A stretch of DNA of 64,000 nt. Origin: an uncultured Sphingomonadaceae bacterium. Its GTDB lineage: Bacteria; Pseudomonadota; Alphaproteobacteria; Sphingomonadales; Sphingomonadaceae. Location: the NCBI GenBank assembly GCA_947499255.1, contig CANMNF010000001.1, forward strand, positions 1,054,001 through 1,118,000, read 5' to 3'. Numbering within the stretch: the stretch's first letter is position 1; the number at the start of each line of letters is the position of its first letter. Below, one piece after another: positions 16,514 to 25,763 of the stretch. The position numbers and the translations under genes are program-made. The notes under the pieces are model-generated. The model worked only from the letters and a program-made list of their open reading frames with translations. It was not told the DNA's origin and made no database searches.

Positions 16514-17685
16514 GTGACACGCCCACCCCGCTTGCTGGCCTCAAGGTCATTGAATTTACGCATATGGTGATGGGGCCAACGGTGGGCCACATGCTCGCCG
16601 GGCTTGGCGCGGATGTGACGCGGATTGAACCTATTGGCGGGGATCGCACACGCCGCCTGATCGGTTCGGGCTCAGGCTATTATCCGATGTATAATCGCGG
16701 CAAGAAATCGATCTGCCTTGATCTCAAAAGCGAAGGCGGATTGCAGGTTGCCAAAGATCTGTGCGCGGACGCTGACATCCTGATTGAAAACTTCCGCCCC
16801 GGCGCGCTGGAACGGCTTGGCTTGGGTTATGAAACCTTGTCGGCGGTTAATGAGCGGCTGATTTATTGCAGCGAAAAAGGCTTCCTGCCCGGCCCTTATG
16901 AAGAACGCACCGCGCTTGATGAAGTGGCCCAGATGATGGGCGGGCTGGCTTACATGACCGGCCCTCCGGGACAGCCTTTGCGCGCAGGTGCCAGCGTGGT
17001 CGATGTGACAGGCGGGATGTTTGGCGTGATCGGCGTGCTCGCCGCATTGGAAGAACGCCACCGCACCGGCAAAGGTCAGCTGGTAATGGCCAGCCTGTTT
17101 GAAACCACGATCTATCTGGTAGGTCAGCATATGGCGCAATATGCCGTCACCGGAAAACCCGCCGCCCCCATGCCCGCGCGCGTTTCTGCATGGGCGGTTT
17201 ATGATGTGTTTCAAACCAGGGACGAGCCTGTCTTTATCGGCGTTGTCACCGATCCTTTGTGGAAGAAGTTTTGCAAGCTGTTTGCACTTGATGATTTGTG
17301 GGCGATTGAGGAATATCGGGAGAACAATGCGCGGGTGAAAGCGCGCGATATCATCATCCCGCAAATCCGCGAATTGATCAGCACCATGACCCGAGATGAA
17401 GTGGTGGCAAAGCTGGATGGCTCTGGCCTGCCCTTTGCCCCCATTGGCAAGCCTGAAGACATGTTCGACGATCCGCATCTGGCGCAAGGCGGCATGGAGG
17501 AAGTCACGCTGGACACAGGCGAAGTCACCAAGCTACCCACAATCCCGCTATCAATGGGCGGCAAGCGCACAGCATCGCCGCAAAAACTGGCTAAGGCCGG
17601 TGAAAACGGGGACGATGTGCTCGAAGCCTTGGGTTATGATGCCGATAAGGTTGCTGCGCTTAAAGCAAGCGGCGCAGTTGGGTGA
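16510..17685 (+). CDS. CaiB/BaiF family (class III) CoA-transferase
   Basis: A 391-residue class III CoA-transferase. LAGLKVIEFTHMVMGPTVGHML and GADVTRIEPIGGDRTR form the N-terminal nucleotide-binding part. The likely catalytic aspartate lies in SVVDVTGGMFGVIGVLAALEERH. Family members move CoA between carboxylic acids, including succinyl-CoA to malate, citramalate or itaconate. It ends the plus-strand operon and would activate the acid made by the LeuCD-like hydratase for cleavage by one of the two lyases in the block. Confidence 0.9.
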   Translation: MSDTPTPLAGLKVIEFTHMVMGPTVGHMLAGLGADVTRIEPIGGDRTRRLIGSGSGYYPMYNRGKKSICLDLKSEGGLQVAKDLCADADILIENFRPGALERLGLGYETLSAVNERLIYCSEKGFLPGPYEERTALDEVAQMMGGLAYMTGPPGQPLRAGASVVDVTGGMFGVIGVLAALEERHRTGKGQLVMASLFETTIYLVGQHMAQYAVTGKPAAPMPARVSAWAVYDVFQTRDEPVFIGVVTDPLWKKFCKLFALDDLWAIEEYRENNARVKARDIIIPQIRELISTMTRDEVVAKLDGSGLPFAPIGKPEDMFDDPHLAQGGMEEVTLDTGEVTKLPTIPLSMGGKRTASPQKLAKAGENGDDVLEALGYDADKVAALKASGAVG

Positions 17686-17732
17686 TTATCGTTTGAGGTG
17701 ACGGGCTGGCGCTTGGCGTGTGGCCTTCCTAT

Positions 17733-17764
17733 CTTGATCATCACCATTCCTTTTCGTGATCAAG
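17733..17764. promoter_or_regulatory. Inverted repeat before the M3 peptidase gene
   Basis: CTTGATCA (17733-17740) and TGATCAAG (17757-17764) are perfect inverted repeats with a 16-nt spacer. The right arm includes AAGG, the probable ribosome binding site 7-10 nt before the ATG at 17772. It could be a dimeric repressor site or an RNA hairpin that masks translation initiation. Confidence 0.45.
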
Positions 17765-17771
17765 GCCCGAT

Positions 17772-19850
17772 ATGACCAGCCCGAAGACCAGCCCGCAACT
17801 CACCGCCGCCGCTCCGTTTGCCAAGCCTTCATCGCTGCCTTTTCAAGCGCCCGATTTCGGCGTGATTGCAGATGAGGATTATCAGGCCGCGATAGAAGAA
17901 GCGATGGCCGTGCGTCTGGCAGAATATGAAGCGATTGCCAGCAATACCGACGCGCCTACCTTTGCCAACACGTTGGTTGCGATGGAGCAGGCAGGCAGCA
18001 TCCTTCGCCGTGCCTATGCGCCTTTCAGCCAGAAAGTCAGCGCCAATATCAATCCAACGCTGGCTGCAGCAGAAGAAGCGCTCGCCCCCAAACTATCGCA
18101 GATGAGCGATGCGATTTACCTCAATGCGGACCTGTTTGCGCGGGTAAAAGCGGTTTATGACGCGCGCGATCTGGCGGATCTGACCGAGGAAGAACAGCGC
18201 CTGCTGGAGACAACTTACGCCGAATTTGTGCATCGCGGGGCGTTGTTATCCGATGATGACAAAGCGCAGCTGCGCGCCATCAACACGCGCATTTCCGCGC
18301 TGTCGGCAAAAATGTCTTTGGCGATGACGCAGGCGCAAAATGATGGCGCATTGCAGGTGGAAACGCGCGAGGAATTGGCAGGACTGACAGATGCGCAAAT
18401 CGCCTCAGCCGCAGCTACTGCAACAGCGCGCGGGGCGGATGGCAAATTTCTCCTGCCACTGGTCAACACGACATCGCATCCGCTGCTCGCGTCGCTCGAC
18501 AATCGCGATTTGCGTGAGAAACTGTACCGCGCCAGCATCGCGCGTAATCAGGGCGGCGATCACGACACACTCGATGCCGCGCGTGAGACGATCAAGCTGC
18601 GCACCCGCATTGCTGAGCTGACCGGCCATGAGACCTATGCCCATCACCAGATGTTTGATCGCATGGTTTCCGATCCGGCGCGCGCAATTGGCTTTATGCG
18701 CGATATGGTCCCTGCCCTGTCCGCAACGCAGGACCGCGAAGCAGCAATGATCAATGAACGCATTGCTCAAGATGGCCACAATTTCACCGTCGCGCCGTGG
18801 GATTGGCCTTATTATGCGGAGAAAATCCGCCAGGAACGCTATGATCTGGATAAGGATGCGATTGCGGAATATTTCGTGGTCGATCGCGTGCTGGAAGATG
18901 GCGCGTTTTATGTCGCACAACAGCTTTATGGCCTCAGCTTTACCAAGCGCACCGATCTGCCCGTCTATCACCGCGATGTCAGCGTTTATACGGTGAAAGA
19001 TCACGATGGCAGCGATCTGGCGCTGTTCTATTTCGATCCCTTCGCGCGGGAGAGCAAGCGGGGCGGTGCTTGGATGAACGCCTATGTTTCGCAAAGCCAT
19101 TTGCTGGGCACTTTGCCTGTTATCGGCAACACCCAAAACGTGCCGCCGCCGGCCGATGGCGCGCCTGCTTTGATGACTTTTGATGAAGTCATCACGCTGT
19201 TCCACGAATTTGGCCATGCGCTGCATGCGATGCTGTCTGATCGCAAATATCCTTCGCTTTCAGGCACCAATACCGCGCGCGATTGGGTGGAGCTGCCCAG
19301 CCAGTTTCATGAAAAATTCGCGCTGCTGCCTGACGTGCTCAAACGCTATGCCCGCCATCACGAAACAGGTGAGCCAATCCCTGCTGAGATGATCGCCGGG
19401 ATGGAACGTGCCGCGCAGTTCAACCAAGGCTATGACTTTGGCGAAGTCGTGGCGGCATCTTTGCTCGATATGGAATGGCATGTGCTGGGCAGCGAAGATG
19501 CGCCCGATGATGTGATGGCGTTCGAAAACGAGACTTTGCAACGCCTCGGCCTCAACACCGATCTGGTGCCGCCGCGTTATCGCACACCGTATTACAGGCA
19601 TATTTTCGGCCATGAATATCAGGCAGGGTATTACGCTTATACCTGGACGGAAATGCTGCATCACGATGCGTTTGACTGGGTGATGGAAAATGGCGGCATG
19701 ACGCGCGAAATAGGCGATCATGCGCGCACCAGTTTCCTCGATAAAGGCAATGCGCGCGATTATGATGCGATGTTCCGCGATTTTACAGGGCGAGAGCCGC
19801 GCATGGAGCCGATGCTGGCCGCGCGCGGATTGCTGGCGCCTGCGGCCTAG
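17772..19850 (+). CDS. M3 family metallopeptidase, peptidyl-dipeptidase Dcp-like
   Basis: A 692-residue zinc peptidase of family M3. The HExxH motif is in ITLFHEFGHALHAML near residue 478, with the third ligand glutamate downstream. WVELPSQFHEKF and FGHEYQAGYYAYTWTEMLHHDAF are conserved M3 segments. No signal peptide is seen, so it acts on short peptides in the cytoplasm. It is separated from the CoA-transferase gene by 86 bp with its own inverted repeat, so it is probably a separate unit. Its stop shares the palindrome CTAG with the stop of the convergent btuD gene. Confidence 0.93.
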   Translation: MTSPKTSPQLTAAAPFAKPSSLPFQAPDFGVIADEDYQAAIEEAMAVRLAEYEAIASNTDAPTFANTLVAMEQAGSILRRAYAPFSQKVSANINPTLAAAEEALAPKLSQMSDAIYLNADLFARVKAVYDARDLADLTEEEQRLLETTYAEFVHRGALLSDDDKAQLRAINTRISALSAKMSLAMTQAQNDGALQVETREELAGLTDAQIASAAATATARGADGKFLLPLVNTTSHPLLASLDNRDLREKLYRASIARNQGGDHDTLDAARETIKLRTRIAELTGHETYAHHQMFDRMVSDPARAIGFMRDMVPALSATQDREAAMINERIAQDGHNFTVAPWDWPYYAEKIRQERYDLDKDAIAEYFVVDRVLEDGAFYVAQQLYGLSFTKRTDLPVYHRDVSVYTVKDHDGSDLALFYFDPFARESKRGGAWMNAYVSQSHLLGTLPVIGNTQNVPPPADGAPALMTFDEVITLFHEFGHALHAMLSDRKYPSLSGTNTARDWVELPSQFHEKFALLPDVLKRYARHHETGEPIPAEMIAGMERAAQFNQGYDFGEVVAASLLDMEWHVLGSEDAPDDVMAFENETLQRLGLNTDLVPPRYRTPYYRHIFGHEYQAGYYAYTWTEMLHHDAFDWVMENGGMTREIGDHARTSFLDKGNARDYDAMFRDFTGREPRMEPMLAARGLLAPAA

Positions 19851-20590
19851 CTTCGCGTGATCAGCGCCTGCGCGCCCGCTTCCCCGATCCAGCGTGCCTT
19901 AACGCCCCAAACGTTGGCGATGATCTGAGGGGTTAGAGCGGTTTGCGGTGTGCCTTGCGCCGCGATTTTGCCCTGATCGAGCACCACCACCTTGTCGGCA
20001 TGGTTCATCGCTTGGGCCAGATCATGCACGACAATGGCAACGCCCGTTCCCGCTGCTGCTTCATCGCGCAATTGGCCGATAACGCTATCGCGGTGGGCCA
20101 GATCGAGCGCGGCCAGCGGTTCATCGGTTAACAGCCAGCGCGGCTCGCCTGCCAATACGCGCGCCAGCAATGCGCGCGCTTTCTCACCGCCGGAAAGGGT
20201 GGAGATGGGCCTCTGCGCAAAGTTGGACATTTCCACTTTGGCCAAAGCTTTGGCGATGGCCGTCTCATCCCGGTCCCGGTGCGGCAATCGTCCCAGCGCT
20301 GTGAGATTGTGGACCGACACATCCCATGCGATTTCGCCATTTTGTGGCAGGAAACCGATAAGCTTGGCCCGCGCCTCATGCGCCATTGTATTCAATATCA
20401 ATCCGTCGAGCCTTACCTCGCCAGCATCGGGCGCGATCAAGCCTGCCAACACGCTCAAAAGCGTAGATTTGCCCGCGCCATTGGGGCCGCAAATCGCGGT
20501 CACTTCTCCCGGATTGAGCGACATGGAGATATCGCACAAGGCCTGCGCTGCGCCCAGATGGACGGTGATGTTCCTGGCGCTCAAGCCCAT
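19847..20590 (-). CDS. btuD: ABC transporter ATP-binding protein, vitamin B12 import
   Basis: A 247-residue ATPase with Walker A CGPNGAGKST, signature LSGGEKARALLARVLAG and Walker B WLLTDEPLAALD. It is most similar in layout to the FecE/BtuD/HmuV group. It overlaps the permease gene by 10 bp and is the last gene of an operon that begins with a cobalamin riboswitch and btuB, so cobalamin is the expected substrate. No terminator separates it from the convergent peptidase gene. Confidence 0.9.
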   Translation of the reverse strand: MGLSARNITVHLGAAQALCDISMSLNPGEVTAICGPNGAGKSTLLSVLAGLIAPDAGEVRLDGLILNTMAHEARAKLIGFLPQNGEIAWDVSVHNLTALGRLPHRDRDETAIAKALAKVEMSNFAQRPISTLSGGEKARALLARVLAGEPRWLLTDEPLAALDLAHRDSVIGQLRDEAAAGTGVAIVVHDLAQAMNHADKVVVLDQGKIAAQGTPQTALTPQIIANVWGVKARWIGEAGAQALITRS

Positions 20591-21534
20591 CGCAGGCCCC
20601 CGCGCATTTTAATCAGCAGATAGAGGAAGAACGGCGCACCAATCAGGCTGAGCGCGATGCCCAGCCGAAGCTCTGTCACCAATGGCAAAATGCGGCATAC
20701 AACATCAGCGATGAGCAGCAGCAACCCGCCTGCCAAGGCGCTGGGCACGATCAGTGCGCTGGGCCTGCGATCCGTTAAAGGGCGCACCAGATGCGGCACG
20801 ATCAGCCCGACAAAACCGATAATCCCCGCCACCGCAACGCCGCTTCCCACGGTCAGGCCGGTGCCGATGATCAGCAGCCATTTCAGCCGGTTAGGATTAA
20901 CGCCCAAACTGCGCGCTGCAACTTCGCCCAGGCTCATCGCATCAAGCGCGCGGCCAGCCGAAAACAACGTAGCAATGCCGATCACCGTCAAAGGCGCGGC
21001 CAACGCCAAATCTGGCCACCCGCGATCCGTCAGCGCGCCCAGCAGCCATGTGTAAATCGCGCTCAGCGCAAAGGCATTGGGCGCAAGGCTTAATGCCAGC
21101 GAGGTAAGCGCGCCCGCCAAGCTGGCGATCATCATGCCGGCCAGTGTGAACAGCGCAATGCCGCCTGTGCGCCCGGCGATCAGCGCCAGTAAAGCCATCG
21201 CTCCGCCAGCGCCCAATAATGCCAGCACAGGCAGCACCCAAGCTGTCGCAATGCCAAACCACAGCGCGATCACCGCACCCAATGCAGCACTTGGCGCGAT
21301 ACCGAACAATCCCGGATCAGCCAGCGGATTGCGCAGATATCCCTGCATCGCAGCGCCCGCAGCGCCCAGCCCCATGCCCAGCGTGACGGCCAACAAAGCG
21401 CGCGGCAAACGCAGCTCTGCCAAAATCAGCGCGGCGTTGGGCGTGCTGGCCGGATCAATCCACACGCGCCCTGCCAGCAGAGAAAGCGGCACAGCCACGG
21501 CCAACGCGGCGACAAGGGTGGCGCTCAGGCGCAT
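20581..21534 (-). CDS. btuC: FecCD-family ABC permease, vitamin B12 import
   Basis: A 317-residue polytopic membrane protein of the BtuC/FecCD type. The stretches LAELRLPRALLAVTLGMGLGAAGAAMQGYLRNPLADPGLFGI and GFVGLIVPHLVRPLTDRR are the hallmarks of the family (quoted here only as landmarks: RLPRALLA, NPLADPG, GLIVPH). The coupling region and about ten hydrophobic segments are evident. It sits between btuF and btuD under the riboswitch. Confidence 0.9.
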   Translation of the reverse strand: MRLSATLVAALAVAVPLSLLAGRVWIDPASTPNAALILAELRLPRALLAVTLGMGLGAAGAAMQGYLRNPLADPGLFGIAPSAALGAVIALWFGIATAWVLPVLALLGAGGAMALLALIAGRTGGIALFTLAGMMIASLAGALTSLALSLAPNAFALSAIYTWLLGALTDRGWPDLALAAPLTVIGIATLFSAGRALDAMSLGEVAARSLGVNPNRLKWLLIIGTGLTVGSGVAVAGIIGFVGLIVPHLVRPLTDRRPSALIVPSALAGGLLLLIADVVCRILPLVTELRLGIALSLIGAPFFLYLLIKMRGGLRWA

Positions 21535-22334
21535 CAGCTGAGCCCCTCGCGTATCTGCGCCAATCGCTCAACCGCGCGGATGATCGTTGGTCCGCCGCAA
21601 TAAAGCAGGCTGGAATCAAAGCGCGCATAGGCCACCGCGTCCAGTTCGCGCAGCGCGGGATGCGTCAACATCCGCTCCCCCCCCGATGCCAAAATCACTT
21701 GCGGCGGATCGGCCAATACCGCTTCGAGCGGGAGATAAGCGCCCTGCCCCATGCCTTTGGCCGCCGAATGCAAAGTGAAGCCTGTTTGTTTCAGCATAGC
21801 GGCGGCCAGCGTATCATCACCCGGCACAATCCCGCCTTCCTGCCACAACAGCGCGGTTGCGGGCGCGCCTTGCCACTTCGCCGCGTTCCAACTCGCCGCG
21901 ATGTCGGCTTTAAGCGCGTCTCCATCATGGCCATTTCCGGTCAACGCGGCCATCTCATCGATCAGCGTATCGCTATCCGCGCGGCTGGTAATCATGCCGG
22001 TTTGCATGACCTTGATCCCCGCGCGCTGTAACGCGGTCTTGGTGGCAGGCGGAAGGAAGATATCGGCCACCACCATATCAGGGGCAAGCGCGATGATCTC
22101 CTCCGCCGTGCCGCCAGTGCTGGCAAATTGGCGCGCATTATCCAGCGGCATCGATGTGGCACGCGGATCATGGCTGTAATGCGAAATCGCGAGCAATTGT
22201 TCTGGCGCGGCAAGCTGCGTTAAAATCGCATCAGCACACGGGTTTAAGCTGACAATAGTGGTCTGCTCCTCACGCACAACCTGTTCCGGCGCGCAGGCCG
22301 CAAGCAGGAGGGCGAGGAGCAGAGCTACTCTCAA
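21534..22334 (-). CDS. btuF: Cobalamin-binding protein of the ABC importer, probable lipoprotein
   Basis: A 266-residue class III substrate-binding protein. The N-terminus MRVALLLALLLAAC is a lipoprotein signal with cysteine at residue 14, so it is probably membrane-anchored rather than freely periplasmic. IVSLNPCADAIL and ELDAVAYARFDSSLLYCGGPTI follow the BtuF/FecB fold with a single bridging helix. The start overlaps the btuB stop by 4 nt and the stop overlaps the btuC start, showing tight coupling. Confidence 0.88.
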   Translation of the reverse strand: MRVALLLALLLAACAPEQVVREEQTTIVSLNPCADAILTQLAAPEQLLAISHYSHDPRATSMPLDNARQFASTGGTAEEIIALAPDMVVADIFLPPATKTALQRAGIKVMQTGMITSRADSDTLIDEMAALTGNGHDGDALKADIAASWNAAKWQGAPATALLWQEGGIVPGDDTLAAAMLKQTGFTLHSAAKGMGQGAYLPLEAVLADPPQVILASGGERMLTHPALRELDAVAYARFDSSLLYCGGPTIIRAVERLAQIREGLS

Positions 22335-24136
22335 AATGCGGCTCTCACACCGGCAAATACACCGCGATCCGCCGTGTTGAAGCCTGCCGCTGTTTGATAT
22401 TGATCATCGAGCAGGTTTTCGACCCGGCCAAACAAGGCAATGTCATCTGTCACTTGTACAGATGCGCGCAACGTCACCAGCTCATACGCGTCCAGCCGGG
22501 TGAGATTGGCATTGCGATCGAAGCTGCCGCTTACCGCGCGCACATCTGCGCCAAGGTTGAGGCCAGCAAACGGTGCGGTCCAGTCCACGCTTAACGTCAG
22601 CGCTTCATCGGGCCGGCGGCCCTGCTCATTGCCTGCATTTGGCGCGCTGCGCAGCTGCGTATCAAGGATCGTGTAAGCGGCAAGCACGGTGAGGCGATCT
22701 GTGGGACTCAAAGTCGCCTCCATCTCAACACCGCGCGCGCGCACGCTTTCAGTGTTGAAATAGACAAAGGTCGAATTATCGAACTCGATCTGGTTGTCGA
22801 TGTCACGCTGGAACAGAGTGACATCGAACACAAACATGCCCCCGCGTGTGCCCACTTCCAGACCGATATCGTAATTCGCGCTGTCTTCTGGTTGCAGATC
22901 CGGATTACCGGAAAAGCCATCGAACAATTGGAACAGGCTGGGCGCGCGGTATCCTTCGCCATAGCTTGCGTGGAGGCGCGCGTTATCGCTCAATGCAAAA
23001 CTGGCATCCGCGCCCAAACTCACCTCAGAACCAAACAGTGGCCCATCATCGATCCGGGCACCGGCATTGATATTCAGCGGACCTTGCGCCAAGCCCAATT
23101 GCGCATAACCACCGCGCCGCTCAAGATCGGCATCGCCGCCGAAATTGGTGCTGTAATTGGTCCACTCATAATAGCCGCCTGTATACAGCGTGACGGGTTC
23201 GGCCAGCGCGATAGTGGTGCGCAAATCGCCGCGGTTGAGATTGCCGTCGGCGATAAACGGGCCAAAGGCGCTGGTGCTCAAACGCTCAGTATCGGCGAAA
23301 GAGTAGGTGGCGGTGGCATCAAAGCCCGCGCCATTGTAATCGAGCGAGGCGCTGCCGGAATATTGCTCGGTATCCTGCGTGTCTTCGGTATCTCCGAAAT
23401 TGTCGATTTCCACCGTGCCATCGGCATAGCGGCCTGAGGCGCGCAAGGTCAGTTGATCACTGATCTTGAGATAGGCGTTTGCGCCTCCTGCGAGCTGTTC
23501 GAACCCGTCTTTTTCGGTGCCAGAAGCAAGCGCGGAAAAGCCTTCGGTTTCAAAATAGCTGCCATAGGCGGTGATGCCGAAACTGCCCTCGGCGTAGCTA
23601 GCATTGCCCGATAGGTAAGCGCTTTCACGGCTGCCATATTCAGCAGAAAGCCGCGCGCCTGTTTCCCCTTGGACGGTATCAATCAGGATCACTCCGCCAA
23701 CCGCTGAACTGCCCCAAATCGTGCTGTTTGATCCACGCAGGATTTCGATCCGCTCGACATTGCCGGGCAGCAGATTGGTGATATCATAGCCATTGCCGAT
23801 GGACGCAGGATCAGCGACACGCACGCCATCGATCAAGGTGAGCACCTGATCGTTGCCTGAGCCGCGAATACGCAAGCTTGTGGTCGCGCCAAGGCCGCCA
23901 TTGCGGTTAATCGTGAGGCCGGGCGCGCGTTCCAGAACGCGGGTGATATCGGGGCCTTGGACGCTTTCAATCTCGTCGCGGGTCAGCACGGTGATGGATT
24001 TGCCCGTTGCTGAGATCGGTGTTTCACTGCCAGCGGCGCTGACTACGATGACATCGCTTCGTTCAGCCACGGCAACAGTGGGAACCAGTGCCAACAATGC
24101 AGCACAACTTACAGAAATCATGTATTTTTTACGCAA
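22331..24136 (-). CDS. btuB: TonB-dependent vitamin B12 receptor
   Basis: An outer-membrane beta-barrel receptor of about 601 residues. After a signal peptide (RKKYMISVSCAALLALVPT, cleavage near AVAE) comes a TonB box-like DVIVVSA, a plug domain (VLTRDEIESVQGPDITRVL, LRIRGSGNDQVLTLIDGVR) and many beta strands ending in an aromatic FAGVRAAF. Two starts are possible. I chose TTG at 24136, four bases after GGAGGT, because it gives a normal basic n-region; ATG at 24148 would put the binding site inside the gene. Expression should be repressed by cobalamin through the upstream riboswitch. Confidence 0.93.
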   Translation of the reverse strand: MRKKYMISVSCAALLALVPTVAVAERSDVIVVSAAGSETPISATGKSITVLTRDEIESVQGPDITRVLERAPGLTINRNGGLGATTSLRIRGSGNDQVLTLIDGVRVADPASIGNGYDITNLLPGNVERIEILRGSNSTIWGSSAVGGVILIDTVQGETGARLSAEYGSRESAYLSGNASYAEGSFGITAYGSYFETEGFSALASGTEKDGFEQLAGGANAYLKISDQLTLRASGRYADGTVEIDNFGDTEDTQDTEQYSGSASLDYNGAGFDATATYSFADTERLSTSAFGPFIADGNLNRGDLRTTIALAEPVTLYTGGYYEWTNYSTNFGGDADLERRGGYAQLGLAQGPLNINAGARIDDGPLFGSEVSLGADASFALSDNARLHASYGEGYRAPSLFQLFDGFSGNPDLQPEDSANYDIGLEVGTRGGMFVFDVTLFQRDIDNQIEFDNSTFVYFNTESVRARGVEMEATLSPTDRLTVLAAYTILDTQLRSAPNAGNEQGRRPDEALTLSVDWTAPFAGLNLGADVRAVSGSFDRNANLTRLDAYELVTLRASVQVTDDIALFGRVENLLDDQYQTAAGFNTADRGVFAGVRAAF

Positions 24137-24254
24137 TTCTACCTCCATCAAGAACGACTATGCCGTTCAAGGCAGGAGGCGCGCGCACCGGATCATCCCG
24201 GCGCACTTCATGCGCTTCCGCTGGCTCGCGATACACCCCGCCCGCAGCCGAACG

Positions 24255-24430
24255 ACCGAACATGAAACAGGTCTCCTGGCTCCCGGATCATAAGCGCTGC
24301 TTCCGCCTTCCCGCACCGCCCGAAGGCAAAGCGCAGTGGCAAAATAGGAAGCAGCCCTCCCCGGTCACAGTTGCGGGGGCAGCCCGGGGTTCCCCTTCTT
24401 GATGAAAGGTCACCCGGTTCCCTACGCTTT
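24255..24430 (-). ncRNA. Cobalamin riboswitch
   Basis: On the minus strand the conserved elements appear in order. They are GGGAACCGGGTGACC, then GCTGCCCCCGCAACTGTGA, then CCACTGCGC, then GCGGGAAGGCG, and finally the B12 box AGCCAGGAGACCTG (24268-24281). The aptamer ends about 120 nt before btuB. It is the expected cis-acting off switch for the btuBFCD operon. Boundaries are approximate to about 10 nt. Confidence 0.96.
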
Positions 24431-24629
24431 GGAGCAAAAGCCCCAAGACGCGTCCTGCTTTCACAGAACATTCCATGACGATGGGCCGCGCATAGGAGCG
24501 AAAATCGCGCACGGCAACCCTTCCCAGATGCGTTATCTTTTACAAAATGCGCGTCCCGTAGTGAGACTGCCGGGAAATCGCGCTGCATGCGTTAATGTGC
24601 ATTGCAGCATTTTGCGCTATAACCATCGC

Positions 24630-25628
24630 ATGTCCGCCAAACGTCCCTTCTCATTTTCGCCAACCCGGTTGCGGGCTATGCCGTGGCGCCGGTTTGCGGT
24701 GCTGGGCTTGGCGATTGCGGTGCCTGTAATGGCCTTTCCGCCGGGCGCTTTGGGCGTCGGGGAGGGTAGCAGCGCGGGCCAAGCCAGCGCAATTGCATCA
24801 GAACTGCCAGCGCACAATTTCCCCGGCTCTGCCTTCTATTTTCTCGAAGATGCGCCGCCTTTGGCACAAGATGTCGCGCTGACGCGCACAGCAGTGTCAG
24901 AGCAGGTCGCCACACATAAGGCCGCGCGCCCTTTGCAGGCCACCGGATCAGACCGCGATCATGCGCGCGCGCAGCGATGCCTCACGATGGCGCTGCATTA
25001 TGAAGCGTCCTCGGAATCGCTATCGGGCCAGCGCGCTGTGGCGCAAGTCATCCTTAACCGTGTGGCGCATCCCGCCTTCCCTTCCACCGTTTGCGGCGTG
25101 GTGTTTGAAGGCGCGCATCGCACGACCGGGTGCCAGTTCAGCTTTGCATGTGATGGCGCAACCACCCGGCGCGTTGAAGCCGGTTTTAACGGAAGCGCCG
25201 CACGGGTAGCGCGCCAAGCACTGGCGGGTCAGGTTTATGCGCCGGTGGGATATGCCACGCATTATCACACGCTTGATATCCATCCTTATTGGGCGGACAG
25301 TCTGACCAATCTGGCAACGGTGGGATCGCATACTTTCTATCGCTGGTCTGGCGCGCAAGGGCTCGAAACCGCTTTTACCACCCGGTATGCCGGGGGAGAG
25401 CCAGCGCCTGGATTTACCACGCGCGGCGCGGGGTCCGTGGCCCAAGCGCCGACGATGGCCTATGAACAGGTGCCGCAAGCTGCGGCGTTAATCGAGGAGC
25501 AAGCGCCGGTCGCACGCGACAGCACTACGCCTGTTCCGGCAGCATCAGCATCAGCTTTCAAGCTGCCCAATTCAGGGCAGGTGCGCGAGGAATATGCCAA
25601 TAGCGGGCAATGGCTCGATCAGCCGTAA
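24630..25628 (+). CDS. SleB-family cell wall hydrolase
   Basis: A 332-residue protein with a hydrophobic N-terminal segment (FAVLGLAIAVPVMAFPPGAL) serving as signal or anchor and a Hydrolase_2 (SleB) domain around residues 115-230. The domain contains CLTMALHYEASSESLSGQRA with the active-site glutamate in YEA, VILNRVAHPAFPSTVCGVVF and CQFSFACDG. SleB proteins are lytic transglycosylases; outside sporulating bacteria they act in wall turnover. The C-terminus is low-complexity and Ala/Pro-rich. It is divergent from the btu operon; the open frame upstream of 24630 runs over the riboswitch and was not used. Confidence 0.88.
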   Translation: MSAKRPFSFSPTRLRAMPWRRFAVLGLAIAVPVMAFPPGALGVGEGSSAGQASAIASELPAHNFPGSAFYFLEDAPPLAQDVALTRTAVSEQVATHKAARPLQATGSDRDHARAQRCLTMALHYEASSESLSGQRAVAQVILNRVAHPAFPSTVCGVVFEGAHRTTGCQFSFACDGATTRRVEAGFNGSAARVARQALAGQVYAPVGYATHYHTLDIHPYWADSLTNLATVGSHTFYRWSGAQGLETAFTTRYAGGEPAPGFTTRGAGSVAQAPTMAYEQVPQAAALIEEQAPVARDSTTPVPAASASAFKLPNSGQVREEYANSGQWLDQP

Positions 25629-25763
25629 AGCGCGCCTACGCAATATTGCAAAGGTTTCAGAAACCATGTGCCGGAACCTTCGCTTAGGCGGTGCTTGTTA
25701 TATGCGCTGTCCCGTCGCGGCCAATTGCTTGTGTGCCGCGCCAGCAAAGGCCCGCTAATACCT

